In this document: one piece after another, positions 34,870 to 46,932 of the stretch
How positions within the stretch are numbered: position 1 is the stretch's first letter
Layout of the letters: each line of letters starts with the position of its first letter
Source: Trichoplax adhaerens
Lineage: Eukaryota; Placozoa; Uniplacotomia; Trichoplacea; Trichoplacidae
Assembly: GCF_000150275.1 (NCBI RefSeq)
Contig: NW_002060960.1
Span: 827,316 to 891,315, forward strand
Length of the DNA stretch: 64,000 bases
Reading direction: 5' to 3'
The notes under the pieces: generated by a model
The model's input: the letters and a program-made list of their open reading frames with translations, nothing else
Database searches by the model: none
Told to the model about the DNA's origin: nothing
Translations under genes and position numbers: made by a program

Positions 34870-37800
34870 ACTATCGATATATCGTTCAATTTCTTTAAAA
34901 TTAATCAGGGTACGATTGGAGCAATTATTGATGAATCATCTGAAAAAAAGCTTTGATATTGCTTAATTTCTTAAAAACCAAATCAACATTTAAAGTATAG
35001 TGCTGTGTATCTAACCAATAAATAAAGTATCATGGCAACTAATCTTCTTAATGATTTAGTAAATAAAATATAAATTAATAAATACCATATTTCTATAGCC
35101 TTGTGTAAACAAGAAGCTAACCAGTTTAGTCCATAATAAGACGGTTCAATTTAGTCATGGTGTATGGTAAGTTAAATTACTCAATACGAAAATCTAAGGA
35201 CAGAAATTATCGTGTGCTTTGCTTATTTTTTAATTGAAATCAAATTCTTGTTTACACTATATACAGTATTCTTTATTTAAAAATTGGTTGGCAGAATTTA
35301 CTAAATAACAGTAGTTTGCCTGATTAGCTGTAAATGCAAGACAACAATGTCTCAGAAAATAAAAGTATCAGAATAAGATCATTCTTTGCTAAACTATACA
35401 AGTTGGCTTTGTTTTCGAGATAGCCTTTTTCGTATACTACAGATGTGGTCACGAATTAATATTCCAATGTCTAGTTGTTGCAATATAGCCTCGAGTTTCC
35501 TCTAATACAGCGTAAATATCAAAATCATTTTTGATCAAGCCGTTACTAATATGAGCACACTAAAGAGAAATTGAGGCATTAATACATCGTACAAACTTCA
35601 AGTAAAATGGCCAATCGATTATTTATCACTGAAAGGCATTCCTAGTTAAAATCAATAGGCTCTAATCTAGGCAATTACATATATTAACTAAGTAAATGTA
35701 GAGAAATTTGTAAATTTGAAAAGCCCTTTATATCTAAACTGATTCCGCGTTACAGTAATTAAGCAAATTAATCAACTCATTTATGATAAATATTACTATC
35801 AAGTTCTTTGGTTGCTAGGGTAAGAAATACAAAGAAAATTGAGATACTTCCTTATATAAATTTTTTGCTATTCATTATAGATAAAGCCATCGATACTATA
35901 GAGGTTTTGATATAGCTAATCATTATGATCGAACACCTTTACACAGCGAAGTAAAGTTAGTCAGATTTTTCCGTCACTATCCTATCGTTAAATTATTAAG
36001 TCAATAAGATGACTATTAGGAGTATTTATCAGTTATTAGATCGAGTACGATAGAACTAGTGTCTAACTCAGTTAAATATTTTCTTACCACTAATAGTACA
36101 TACTACATTGAGAAGTAGAAGTTATGGATATAAATTAGTTTTACGATTTTTATGGTAAACAAGAGAATTACTTTTTACTGATACTCTTTAGTAGAATAAT
36201 TAACTGCTGTATTTAATAATTTGTAAATTTTGAAATTGTTTAAAGCAATAAACAACCCTTGGCGTATAATCGACTATAAAAAATATTCTTATTTTCGAAA
36301 TTATTCCGTCCTATATTGTTTGTACTGGAAGTAATTTTTGCTGTAATAGATGAATTTAACAGCTGTGTTAGTGAATAACAAAAACATTAAATTTTTCAGA
36401 CAGTAAACTTTTAACATAGCGTCTAGCCTGTTTGCACCGTATGGCTGTCTTAAAATAAATCTGTAACGATTTATTATTAGAAAATTGATAATGCTATACT
36501 TTAGTTTATGTTAGTTAAGATTTATTAACAGTAACGTTTTTAATTTTAAGCCTTGATGATTGATTAAATCCTACATATCCCAAATAGTAAATGCATGCTC
36601 TCAAGCTGTCTTAAATGAACGATTGTAGATACTGTATCTTGCATTTGTGCTTGGGTTTTGCAACTCTTAAATCGGTACTTTATACAGTAAATGCTCAAAT
36701 AAAAATTAATAATATCGTCCTACTGTGCACTGCCAGGTTTTTCTACAGTCAGTTAGTAAAGCAAGGTTTGAATTGAATTACATTGTAATCAAATACGTGT
36801 ACAGTATAGTCTGTTCAATTATTTAAGGCAGCTCAATATCTTATAATTTGGTTTATTTAAGATTAATTTTAAATATGTAACATTAGCAAGGCTACGTGAA
36901 GTACGAAAAGGTTATTTATCTAGGCATGTTACCTTAGAGTTCATTTTTTCAATTTCTACTGTGTACTAATTGCTGATGAATTTCTTTGCAATATAATTAA
37001 TGGAAACTACTGAACTTAGATAATAACTAATTATGCTACAATTCTAAGCGTATTAATATAATTAAAGCATTTTCATTGTAATTGGCCATAAATCACAAAA
37101 ATTTAGATTTAAACGTATGGCTCTGTATATTTCTTACTAGATTGGTATTGCTCGTTGCAGCCAAAATTAAAAATTAAGATTACCCTTTTTTGATTAAAAT
37201 TGCTTGTACCACAATGACAAATATGTTAGCTTGACATACACGTAGATGCATTTCTATATATTACAAGTTATTAAATTTAGCCAATAACTATTACTTTCCG
37301 TATCATAAAACAATAACGATCTAGCTTGGTACTCCTGCTAAAAACTACGCTGGTTTAGTTTAGATTTGGATCTCTTTTAACGACAAAGCGGAAGCTTTGT
37401 AAATTTATTAATATTATCATCCTTGGTACCGAACCTGATGCCAAAAATAAAAGTAGAGATCGAATATTGATTATTTCAATTCCATTATACGCAATTCAAT
37501 AAATAGAAATATTAGAATGTACGATGCTATTATACAATAAGATTAACGGTCAATTTTGACCCAAGCCCGTTACTATTGGTTAATTTATATTTGTCCTTAT
37601 CAGGAATCTGTTAGTAGTGTTCGAAACTTAGATGTAAAACTTGTTCCTTCTACAATAAATAGCCATCAATTTCTTAAATATTTATCCTAATAGTTATTAT
37701 ATTATACTTTACCGTAATCATATTGCAGCTTCCTTGAAATCTTCGAACGAGTTATTATCTTCCTTCTAGGAATCAATTCTTTTGCTCTAGTAAAATGGTA

Positions 37801-38052
37801 TACAGTCGTATACTATTTGTAATATACCGTACATGTTTATGTAGGTTAATTAGCTTTTATGAAAAGTTAATCGCAATGTATTTAACTTGACGGTTATAAA
37901 AATTTTAGGAAATTTGTGTCCGTACTCACTAAAGTATGCAAGTATTACAAAAAAATTAAAAACTCATTTCTATCCAAGTGATGTGAAATAAAAAAGTGTA
38001 GAAACTACGTATTTGAAATATTATGCATTAAAAAACTGTACTGCTTTAAAAG
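34870..38052. other. AT-rich spacer
   Basis: No gene, RNA or repeat family recognised across 3.2 kb; only AT-rich, stop-dense sequence. Confidence 0.6.
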
Positions 38053-39087
38053 TTATATTAAAGCCGAATCGATTTTCTTGAACCTTATCCATTTAGGCCA
38101 ACATTGAATAGATAGTAAATGAGATTCTAATGGCTGTCGGAATTTTCTTAAACACAGTATGTATAATATTGGTCCATGAAGTCCAGTTGCTACTAATGCT
38201 ATATATGAAATTGCATATGCAAAGCCCACGACATAAGAATTTAACTTTGTAGCATAGCCTATGACAAAAGTAAGCATGCTGATTACCCCTGTAGTGCAGC
38301 ATATAAACTGAATCTGTGCTACTCGTCGTAACATTTTAATTGCGTTATTAAGACGTTGTGTTTGGCGCCCACCTTGATTGAAAGATCGAAATTTAAGTTG
38401 CCGTAGAATAGCTGCCGAAATGAAAAATCGATGACGTTGTTTCAATGTCTTTGCAATTTTAACATGGCAAATTAACATAATTATAAATGGATAAGTGTGA
38501 ATGAAAGTAGCGGCTACCAGCATAATATTTCTCATTAAATCATCCTGAGTAAATAATGTACAAATATTAGGTATGGAACTTCTATCTAATACAATAATCG
38601 AACGAGGCCAATGTTGGAGAATACCAATTATCCATAAACCAATTAAAATGGTCAATACTTTACGACGATGTAATTGTCGACGAGGATATGCATGTCGAAC
38701 TATAGTATAATACTTTTCTATAGCGATAAATGCCAATGAACCATTAGCGGCCTGCAAAGCCACTACGGAAGAAGGTAGAATAAAGCAACATAAAACTAAT
38801 TTTATAGCTTCGGAATGCTGCAACGGTGAATTATAGGTAATAAGGACAAAAAGTGGAGTTATTGGAAACGTAAAGGCGACAACAAGATTAGCAATTGATA
38901 GATTCGCTAGTCCATAAAATGACGCCGATCTTAAATCTTTATTAATAAAGATGACATATAAGATATAGCTATTCGCTAGTATGCTAATGATACTGAGTAT
39001 TCCAGCAATGACCATACAAATTTGGATCGTTATTATCGGCAAGGGCGTAATTTCATCACTGGAAGTATTAGCTTGAGTTGAATTCAT
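38053..39087 (-). CDS. Class A-like orphan 7TM receptor, toggle Trp lost
   Basis: Intronless receptor of 344 residues; ATG at 39085-39087 and N-terminal sequons NST and NTS. N39 (1.50), N67 in place of Asp2.50, C100 with C176 of ECL2, EKY (124-126) in place of DRY, W152 (TM4) and P200 (TM5) are present. In TM6 the position held by the toggle tryptophan in most paralogs is Gly267 (CCTTGVIS against CCLLWFTG). TM7 reads G305-P-I-L-Y309, followed by RKFRQPL. It is most similar to 43065-44054 and 50567-51592, sharing SAAILRQLKFRSF-type ICL3 text with 33841-34869. Ligand unknown. Confidence 0.93.
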   Translation of the reverse strand: MNSTQANTSSDEITPLPIITIQICMVIAGILSIISILANSYILYVIFINKDLRSASFYGLANLSIANLVVAFTFPITPLFVLITYNSPLQHSEAIKLVLCCFILPSSVVALQAANGSLAFIAIEKYYTIVRHAYPRRQLHRRKVLTILIGLWIIGILQHWPRSIIVLDRSSIPNICTLFTQDDLMRNIMLVAATFIHTYPFIIMLICHVKIAKTLKQRHRFFISAAILRQLKFRSFNQGGRQTQRLNNAIKMLRRVAQIQFICCTTGVISMLTFVIGYATKLNSYVVGFAYAISYIALVATGLHGPILYILCLRKFRQPLESHLLSIQCWPKWIRFKKIDSALI

Positions 39088-42000
39088 AATTTTTTAATTA
39101 TCTTATACTTGGATTTCAGATTTAAAGAAATGATAAACACCAACCAGTAACTGAATATTTCAATTTAAATATTTAAAAAATTCAAAAATTATTTGCTAGG
39201 GGAAATATTACGTTCTTAAGATTAGATAAAATCCATTTTAGTAGCTGATTATTATTTTAATTATCAAATAATAAATATTATCTTACCTTATAGTTCATCT
39301 AAGAATTCCTTGATGATAGAATGCAGCGGAATTAAAACCGATTCGATCGTATGCGATATTGATACTATATGATAACTTGAAATAAACAATATGTATTCTA
39401 GATATAAGTAACTTTCTCATTGACATACGCCTATAGTAGTAATCGTTTGCAATTTTTGATATCGTAAGATAAGTCGAATTTTCTTTATAACTCTAAAGGC
39501 GGTGAGAGAGGTTCTGCTATATTAAAATATATACTGTAGCTTCTCTGGACAATAGGTCTGCAAATTTAGTACGACCATTATTAAACAAACTGCGTACATC
39601 CTGACTAGAAAATCAAAGCTGTGCTTTTCTAAAAAATTCGTATCACGTAAAAATATTCATCTTATTAAAAACAATGCCTTCCAATAGTAATTTTGAAATT
39701 AACTATTTCATACCAACTAATTGTCTATGCATTCAGAGCAATTAATTCGACTTATAAATAATAGACTGTCAACGCTCTAGATGTCATTGAATATCCTGAA
39801 AAACAAGATTTTATCTTTAAGAATAAAATACTTACTTGAATTCGAACGAATAAACAATAGTTTATATCTCGGTTTTACTGCTAGACATCGTAGGGCTTTG
39901 CCATACTAGAACGTTATAAAGAGATCGTACCAAAAATTTCCCTTTTAGTTTTCCTATCAAATTTGATTTAGTTCTTATACCGTTATCAATGATTTGGGCT
40001 TCATTACACTTAAAGAGCTATACGCTTTAGTAGGTTGGAAGGGTGAAAATTTTTATGCTAAATATAGTTATTAAATGAGCTAAGACTAACATTATGGAAT
40101 TAAATAGTGCGTACTTGTAACTAAGATTACAAGATTGAGTGCAAGTGTGTCTACATTGTCATTGTGGATAAATACAGGCAGGTTCTTATGCGTAAATTTA
40201 AGAATTACAAGAAATTAAAGTATTTATCATTTCATCAGATTATTTTTAGAAAGCCTATAAAGTCAAAAATTCAAAAATATATGGTTCTAATTATTTGTGA
40301 CATCAAAAGCCACTCGTAAGCTATAGCAATAACTTTTGTGACGCAATAAAATCATCATATCCTGATCGGTATCGTAGAAAGTCTATTTTTTAATGTGTGA
40401 AATATACATAGGTATTGTGTGGAGAGCTTTATGGAATTTCTTCATAAATCAATATTCAGTTGCACTTTATACCCATTCAAAGGTGGCATTAAGCAATTCC
40501 AATACTTTACATGAATTATTTTCTGAATCGATATACAATAATAGTTCATCGAAGCTGCTTTGATTTCCTGATAAATGCAGTAAATTTATTAATATCAATT
40601 GTACGATTTTAATAAGGCTACATTCACTCAAAATTAATTGAAAGTTTGGTGTCTTACATTTCATGTTGATAGTTACTGTAAATCTGTCTTTTTAAATTAA
40701 ATCTATTTTTATGTTTGCCATATCAGTAATGGTATTACATACTTTATACTTGCAATATTCTTCAATTTAACTCATTAATATAAACTTGACAATTTCGTAT
40801 AGGTAAAATGTGTTAGTAAATTTATTAACACTAATAAATATTATTTTTCAACGTAAAGAAACCTTATTTTTATTTCAATTATCAGTTAAGTAGAACATAT
40901 TTTAATTAAGTAAGAGAGACATTCAATACGAAGTGATCTACCAGTCGTAGGTCTTTCGGACAATAGCGGAGCCTTTTAAAGTCGAATATCGATTCGAACT
41001 TAGTCACAAATTGTACGTTCATCTGTTGAAGACTTCATAAAAATGACTAATTTATGAAATCGTATACCCGTCAGTCTTATTTTTAATGCCCACTCGAAGT
41101 ACCAACTTCGTCGCTGTCAATCGAAAGAAACTAGTTTTGGATGGTTAGCTATTTATGGGATCATGTCGCTAGCAACGTGGGCGAGAACAAATGAGAACAA
41201 ATTTACGGGAGGATTTTATTTTTTGCTTAGTATTTATTTATGATAGTAATAAGAATGTTCAATGCAAAATACAACATTGAAAATTTTACGGTACTCCGCT
41301 ATTTAAATCCTATTCTTTGGTTCTATTTATTCCTAGAGTACAAAATGTCATGAGTCTTATCATTAATCGCCATATGACATAAACTAATACATACTTTATG
41401 TGTAGTTAAAACGTACTTCAATAAATCTGCTGCCTTTACTATATTCTGACCTTGTGCACTTATATACAATATTGTTACTACTGTCTAAGTGGCATAAACT
41501 ATCTAGAACTACCCTCCTAGGTAGACTCAAAGAACAGTCTCAAAAAGTACAACTTACTTTAGGTTACCACTTTATTTTGTAGTTCTTACTAGTAATCTAT
41601 AACAAAAAGGAAAATCAATAACAACCTATAATAACAAGCTTTTACATTTAGACTTAAAATAAGATAGTATAAAGCAAGCGAACAACAGACATCCAATCAA
41701 AGAAGGTTAAAGCAGCTAGAGCATTACAAACATGACAGATTGTAACTTAGTCAAACCGTATTATTAACTTAAATACTATAAGAAATTATTACAAGTTAAA
41801 AATATAGCTTTTAGCATAAGCTAGGCAAGAATTTCTGCCTGAACACGTATCTTATCTACTGTCATTTAATATTACTGACAAGATTCCTATTACACCCATT
41901 TAATGACTCAATTGATATACATGTCTTAAATTACAGACATGACACAATCTTAATAGCGGAAACGTAGTTCCGTAACAAATAGCTATTGGTAATATTTTGC

Positions 42001-43064
42001 AACACTAACAACAAAACCAGAATAAACTGGAATAGGTCTCAGGCATTTCTTGAGCCGCACTTTTAGGCTAAATTCTACTTCAAACGAATGATTAATCTTA
42101 AATTCTTTAGTGCATACAAATATGAACTTAAAGATGCCTAACTTTGGCAATATTAACTTGGATATCGTTCAAGTACATCTGTATAACCTAGTATTCCTTC
42201 TCTTTTTTTTTATATCATTTACGCTAAACATAAGTTATAGTTCAGACTGCTCGGCGATTTTCCTATTACAGACTAGGCTAGAAACAAGAATGACCCTTAT
42301 CCAAAGTTATTACCACGAGCATTTTTTCTGACTAAATAATTAAAATTAAAATTTTATTGAAATTTCAACTAGTTTCTAGTTCAGCTATGATATTAGACAC
42401 GATTTTCACCATTCGATAGCTTACGGTACTTTCCATCTAAAAGCAATAATAACCGTGCCTCATTACAATTTTATACCTTATACAACTTATGACAGCTAGT
42501 CAGACAGAGAATTAAAAAATCGTATTCGTAATGCATAAAAGCTCGGCAGGTCAAATTTAATAATTAGTAGAAAGAATTATTTATTATTTGACTTCTACAC
42601 TACAGTACATACATACATCCATCTTTAAGTAAAATTAAGGTATATTATTAATAGAATGAACTCAATTAATTACAGTATTAAAAATAGGCCAGGATATATT
42701 GAAGCATACTATGATATTATAATACATTAATAGTAACAAAAACCGAATGTAGCAATTTACCTTTTAAAATTTATAATAGAGAATGAATGATAGTTTATAA
42801 TTGATTTCTGTGCGACAGTCTTTACCTTATTAGCAAAGGTGCTAATGAATTACTTAAACTGAAATGAAACATTACCGCTATTTTTTAACGAAGACCTGGT
42901 TTGAATGATAGCCCGTAAATCATTTGATAATTTCATTAAAAGTTTAAAAATTCCGGTAAAGAATTCTTTTTCGGCAGCAAAATACGAAGCAATATTGAAT
43001 TTTAATTCAGCCTAAGCTATTGTAGATTAAGGCTGTATCGCCTCATTTTCTTCAATTTTTACGA
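39088..43064. other. AT-rich spacer, few exon-like scraps
   Basis: No supported gene. A GC-richer patch at 40920-41215 has short minus-strand protein-like runs ending in stops. A 73-codon plus-strand frame at 42110-42331 and a 65-codon minus frame at 40467-40664 show no family features. No repeat partner was found in the window. Confidence 0.55.
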
Positions 43065-44054
43065 TTAAATGGAACTGCTCGCTGAAATGCAAATTTGTAA
43101 TGGCCGTCTAAATTTTTTTAACCAGATAATATGCAGAAGTGGAGCGTGAAGCCCACTCGCTATAATACATAAGTAGTGCAATATAAATGCAAATCCTACA
43201 AGATAGGGATTCAATTTTGCAGCATAACCAGAAACGGTAACATGGAAGCCCAACAGCCACAACATGCAGCAAGCAAATTGAACTAAGGCTATATAGCGTA
43301 ACATTTTAATTGATTTTTTAAAACGTAGCCCAGAGTTTTCGGTAGAATGGAACGAAGGAACATCCAGTTGCCTAAATATAATTCTCGAAGTAAAGAAACG
43401 TTCATGTTTCTTCAATTCCCACGTAATTCTAGCATTACAGATTAGTGTAATAACTAATGGTGTAACGTTAATAAATGTGCCTGAAATTAACAACGAGTTT
43501 CGAATAAAATCCAAACTAGAATAAAGTCTGCAAAATGCATGAATTGAACTTTCTTCTATGGAAATTAAAGACCGAGGCCATTGTATAAGTGATACAATCC
43601 ATAAAGCCATTAAAATTGTGAATACTTTCTGGCGCTGCATTCGGCGGCGTGAACGAGAACGATAGGTTATAGTATAACACTTTTCTATGGCAATAAACGT
43701 TAATGTACCATTAATTACTAAAAACGCAGACATAGGTAATGGCAGAATAAAGCCGCACAAGATTAGTTTCAGAGTCGGAGAATTTCGAAGTGGTGAATTA
43801 TATGTGATCAGGACTAAGATTGGAATCAGAGGATATAAAACAGCAACGACCAAGTTAGCAAAAGATAGATTCATTAATCCATAAAATGAAGCTGATCTCA
43901 TTTCTTTATCTTTATAAATTATATATATGATGTAAGTATTGACAATAATACTGATCGCGGTAATTATTCCGCCAAGAATAACGGTAATTATGATAGTTAA
44001 TAAAGGTAGAAGTAGATTATCTACATGCGTTGCGTTAGTATCATTTAGGGTCAT
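43065..44054 (-). CDS. Class A-like orphan 7TM receptor (complete allele/copy A)
   Basis: Intronless receptor of 329 residues; ATG at 44052-44054 and sequons NDT and NAT at the N-terminus. N67 replaces Asp2.50, and C100 pairs with Cys in HAFCRLY. The TM3 end is EKC (124-126), so the DRY tyrosine is Cys. TM4 has ALWIVS, one residue shorter before QWPRS than the paralogs' IGILQxWPRS. TM6 is MLWLLGF. TM7 ends APLLH, then KKFRRPL. A nearly identical second copy lies at 46072-46932 across an assembly gap. The two differ by a few conservative substitutions (such as LIPI/LVPI and WIVS/WIIS). Confidence 0.92.
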   Translation of the reverse strand: MTLNDTNATHVDNLLLPLLTIIITVILGGIITAISIIVNTYIIYIIYKDKEMRSASFYGLMNLSFANLVVAVLYPLIPILVLITYNSPLRNSPTLKLILCGFILPLPMSAFLVINGTLTFIAIEKCYTITYRSRSRRRMQRQKVFTILMALWIVSLIQWPRSLISIEESSIHAFCRLYSSLDFIRNSLLISGTFINVTPLVITLICNARITWELKKHERFFTSRIIFRQLDVPSFHSTENSGLRFKKSIKMLRYIALVQFACCMLWLLGFHVTVSGYAAKLNPYLVGFAFILHYLCIIASGLHAPLLHIIWLKKFRRPLQICISASSSI

Positions 44055-45331
44055 ACTTTCAGGATTATTATCACAAAATTTACTGGTAAAATGATAAAGA
44101 GATCTCAGTATCGCTTAGGAATGACCTAGTAAAGATCGCTTACTTTTTAAATTACTTTAATTTTCTTTACATTTTATGAAATATAACTGAATTCTTAAAC
44201 GATTGTCATTAGAAACTTGAATCCTTTCATATCACGAACAAAACTCAAACAGCTAGTTTATCAAATATGAATTGAAAAAAATTTATAAGACAGGGATTAT
44301 TGTTTATAATATTAAGCAGCGGATAATAAGTTTTTTGCATTTTAATAAATGGACTGTAATATAGGTTAATTTAATAGTCAAGAGTTTCTATGGCATTTCA
44401 TGATATAAATAACCAGTACCATTCAGTAATATTAAGTGTCATTACTGTCTGATAAATGTCAAGATCGAAGCTTGATCTTTGTTTATAGCAACCGGATTAT
44501 GTACATTTGTCTAACTCTTCTAAAGAAGCCAGTACATCGATTACTGTGGTTTAATTTGGCTTACTTTTACTTGTAAGGTATTATACGATTATGCAGACTA
44601 AAACGGGTTCAGTATACATTTACAGGTAGAAGCAAATACCGTTAACTCTTGGTAAAAAACTGATTTTCAGGCTATTTGTTGCCTATTAATCATTTAACTG
44701 TACACTTTACTATCAAATTATACTCTCACTTTCATTTTCTATCTAGTAGCTTTGTACTAGTATTATTTCTGTTATTTTTTCATGCTAGATTTATAAAATA
44801 ATACTATCCTTGTAACATGACGCTGCTTTCTAGCTCGATATTGATATATTATTCAATAACACACTCTTTGGCTATCATTAACGTGAATATGAATCGAAAA
44901 CAATTTATAAGACAGGAATTATTAATTTTAATATTAAGTAGCGGATAATAGTCTTTGCATTCTAATAAATGGAATGTAATATAGGATAATTTAATAGTCA
45001 AAGAGTTTCTATGGCATGTCATGATAAAAATAACCAGCACCGGTCAGTAACGTTAAATGTCATCACTCAGGCTAATAAATGTCGAGATCGATGCTCAATC
45101 TTGACATATAGTAACCGGATTATGTACATTTGTCTAGCTCTTCTATAGAAGCCAGTACTTCGATTACAGTGATTTAATTTGGCTTACTTTTAGTTCTAAG
45201 GTAATTATACGACTATACAATCTAAAACAGGCTCAGTATATTGTACAGGTAGAGGTAGAAGTAAATACCGTTAATTCTTGGTAAAAAAACTGATTTTCAG
45301 ACCATTTATCGCCTATTAATAATTTAACTTT
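43283..45331. repeat. 2-kb near-identical segment, copy A
   Basis: Matches 46161-48207 at a constant offset of 2878, falling to 2876 after small indels near 44312-44330. It covers most of one receptor gene plus its 5' flank. Only scattered single-base differences are seen. Copy A joins unrelated sequence right after 'aatttaacttt' at 45331. Confidence 0.95.
44270..45331. repeat. Tandem duplication, period about 622 bp, in copy A
   Basis: Unit 1 ('ttataagacagg' at 44283) and unit 2 (44905) match over their length. Both include TCTATGGCAT, AACCGGATTATGTACATTTGTCTA, TAATTTGGCTTAC and TTGGTAAAAAACTGATTTTCAG. The units are clearly more diverged from each other than copy A is from copy B, so this duplication is older. 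Confidence 0.9.
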
Positions 45332-46110
45332 GTAATGAAATGAAAAGTGTAGAGATCAAGCTACGAAACTTTAACAAACTTTGATTCTACTTTCGTTGCA
45401 CTCCAGTCGACTTAACGCTAATACTTTGACACCAAATAAAATTTGGGGAAATAACCGAACAACAATTTATTTCAAAACAAAAATGGAGAGAAGTATAAAC
45501 CGAACAACCGCACAAATACTTAGCTTTAAGTATTATTAAAATAAATGACAGACTTAAAAACTGTCAACGACCAAACAACCTTTCAAAAACAAGAACGTTT
45601 TAACTTACGACAATTCGACCCCGAAGGCCTTTTAAATTCAACAAGTTCTTCAAATAAAATCTTCTTCTACTCTCCCTCTAAATTTTCTAATTGCACTATC
45701 ATTTATAGGCTTCGTAGAGCCGTCAGAGGTATTTAAAACTAAACATTTGCTAACCAGTCGCTCTTAAGATCCGTTTTACAAAACTACTTTGCACCATTTA
45801 AGAAAACAAAAATCATTCAAAGTTCAGACACAATTTACCCTACGATTCCCTTACAAAACACTATAAAAATAACAAGCTAACTATAAAAATACATCAAACT
45901 TCATTTCTAACATAATTTCTATCATTAATACACTATAAAAGTCTAAAAATCAACCTTTAAACATCAAGATTTAGTCATAAAAACAACATTCTAACTACCT
46001 AACAATCAACACAACCTCTGCCAATTTCCATCTTATTTTCTATTTTCCTCACTAAATCTCCTAATGTGACTTCAAGTCACGTCATAAAATTCCAAAGTTT
46101 CAAATTGATA
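45332..46110. other. Unrelated strand-skewed insert next to the gap
   Basis: Sequence with no match elsewhere in the window, rich in A and C and very poor in G on the plus strand, especially 45840-46060. It begins at the exact point where copy A stops matching copy B and ends in N's. It contains a 63-codon plus frame (45545-45736) after an A-rich leader and a palindrome GTGACTT-C-AAGTCAC at 46065-46079. It may be the end of a transposable element or a contaminant or chimeric contig tail. Confidence 0.7.
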
Positions 46111-46932
46111 NNNNNNNNNNNNNNNNNNNNNNNNNNNNNNNNNNNNNNNNNNNNNNNNNNCTAAGGCTATATAGCGTAACATTTTAATTGATTTTTTAAA
46201 ACGTAGCCCAGAGTTTTCGGTAGAATGGAACGAAGGAACATCCAGTTGTCTAAATATAATTCTCGAAGTAAAGAAACGTTCATGTTTCTTCAATTCCCAC
46301 GTAATTCTAGCATTACAGATTAGTGTAATAACTAATGGTGTAACGTTAATAAATGTGCCTGAAATTAACAACGAGTTTCGAATAAAATCCAAACTAGAAT
46401 AAAGTCTGCAAAATGCATGAATTGAACTTTCTTCTATGGAAATTAAAGACCGAGGCCATTGTATAAGTGATATAATCCATAAAGCCATTAAAATTGTGAA
46501 TACTTTCTGGCGCTGCATTCGGCGGCGTGAACGAGAACGATAGGTTATAGTATAACACTTTTCTATGGCAATAAACGTTAATGTACCATTAATTACTAAA
46601 AACGCAGACATAGGTAATGGCAGAATAAAGCCGCACAAGATTAGTTTCAGAGTCGGAGAATTTCGAAGTGGTGAATTATATGTGATCAGGACTAAGATTG
46701 GAACCAGAGGATATAAAACAGCAACGACCAAGTTAGCAAAAGATAGATTCATTAATCCATAAAATGAAGCTGATCTCATTTCTTTATCTTTATAAATTAT
46801 ATATATGATGTAAGTATTAACAATAATACTGATCGCGGTAATTATTCCGCCAAGAATAACGGTAATTATGATAGTTAATAAAGGTAGAAGTAGATTATCT
46901 ACATGCGTTGCGTTAGTATCATTTAGGGTCAT
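46072..46932 (-). pseudogene. Receptor fragment (copy B), truncated by gap
   Basis: From ATG at 46930-46932 to the gap edge at 46161 it matches the first 257 codons or so of the receptor at 43065-44054, through TM5 into the start of TM6 (MLRYIAL). TM6-TM7 would lie in the N run; the codons after the gap come from unrelated sequence. It is not evidence of a truncated protein: the end is missing from the assembly. It may be the same gene on the other haplotype. Confidence 0.9.
46111..46160. other. Assembly gap of 50 N
   Basis: Exactly 50 unknown bases, a round placeholder rather than a measured size. It separates two contigs whose facing ends carry the same locus. Confidence 0.98.

Noticed and set aside
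45332-45434. A complete short LTR (TGTAATG...TTTGACA) at the start of the skewed insert
   Set aside because: Only about 100 bp, with no second copy, no recognisable primer-binding site and no testable TSD because of the gap.
43687-46762. 65-codon plus-strand frame present in both receptor copies
   Set aside because: It is the antisense shadow of the TM2-TM3 coding region; its conservation follows from the receptor.
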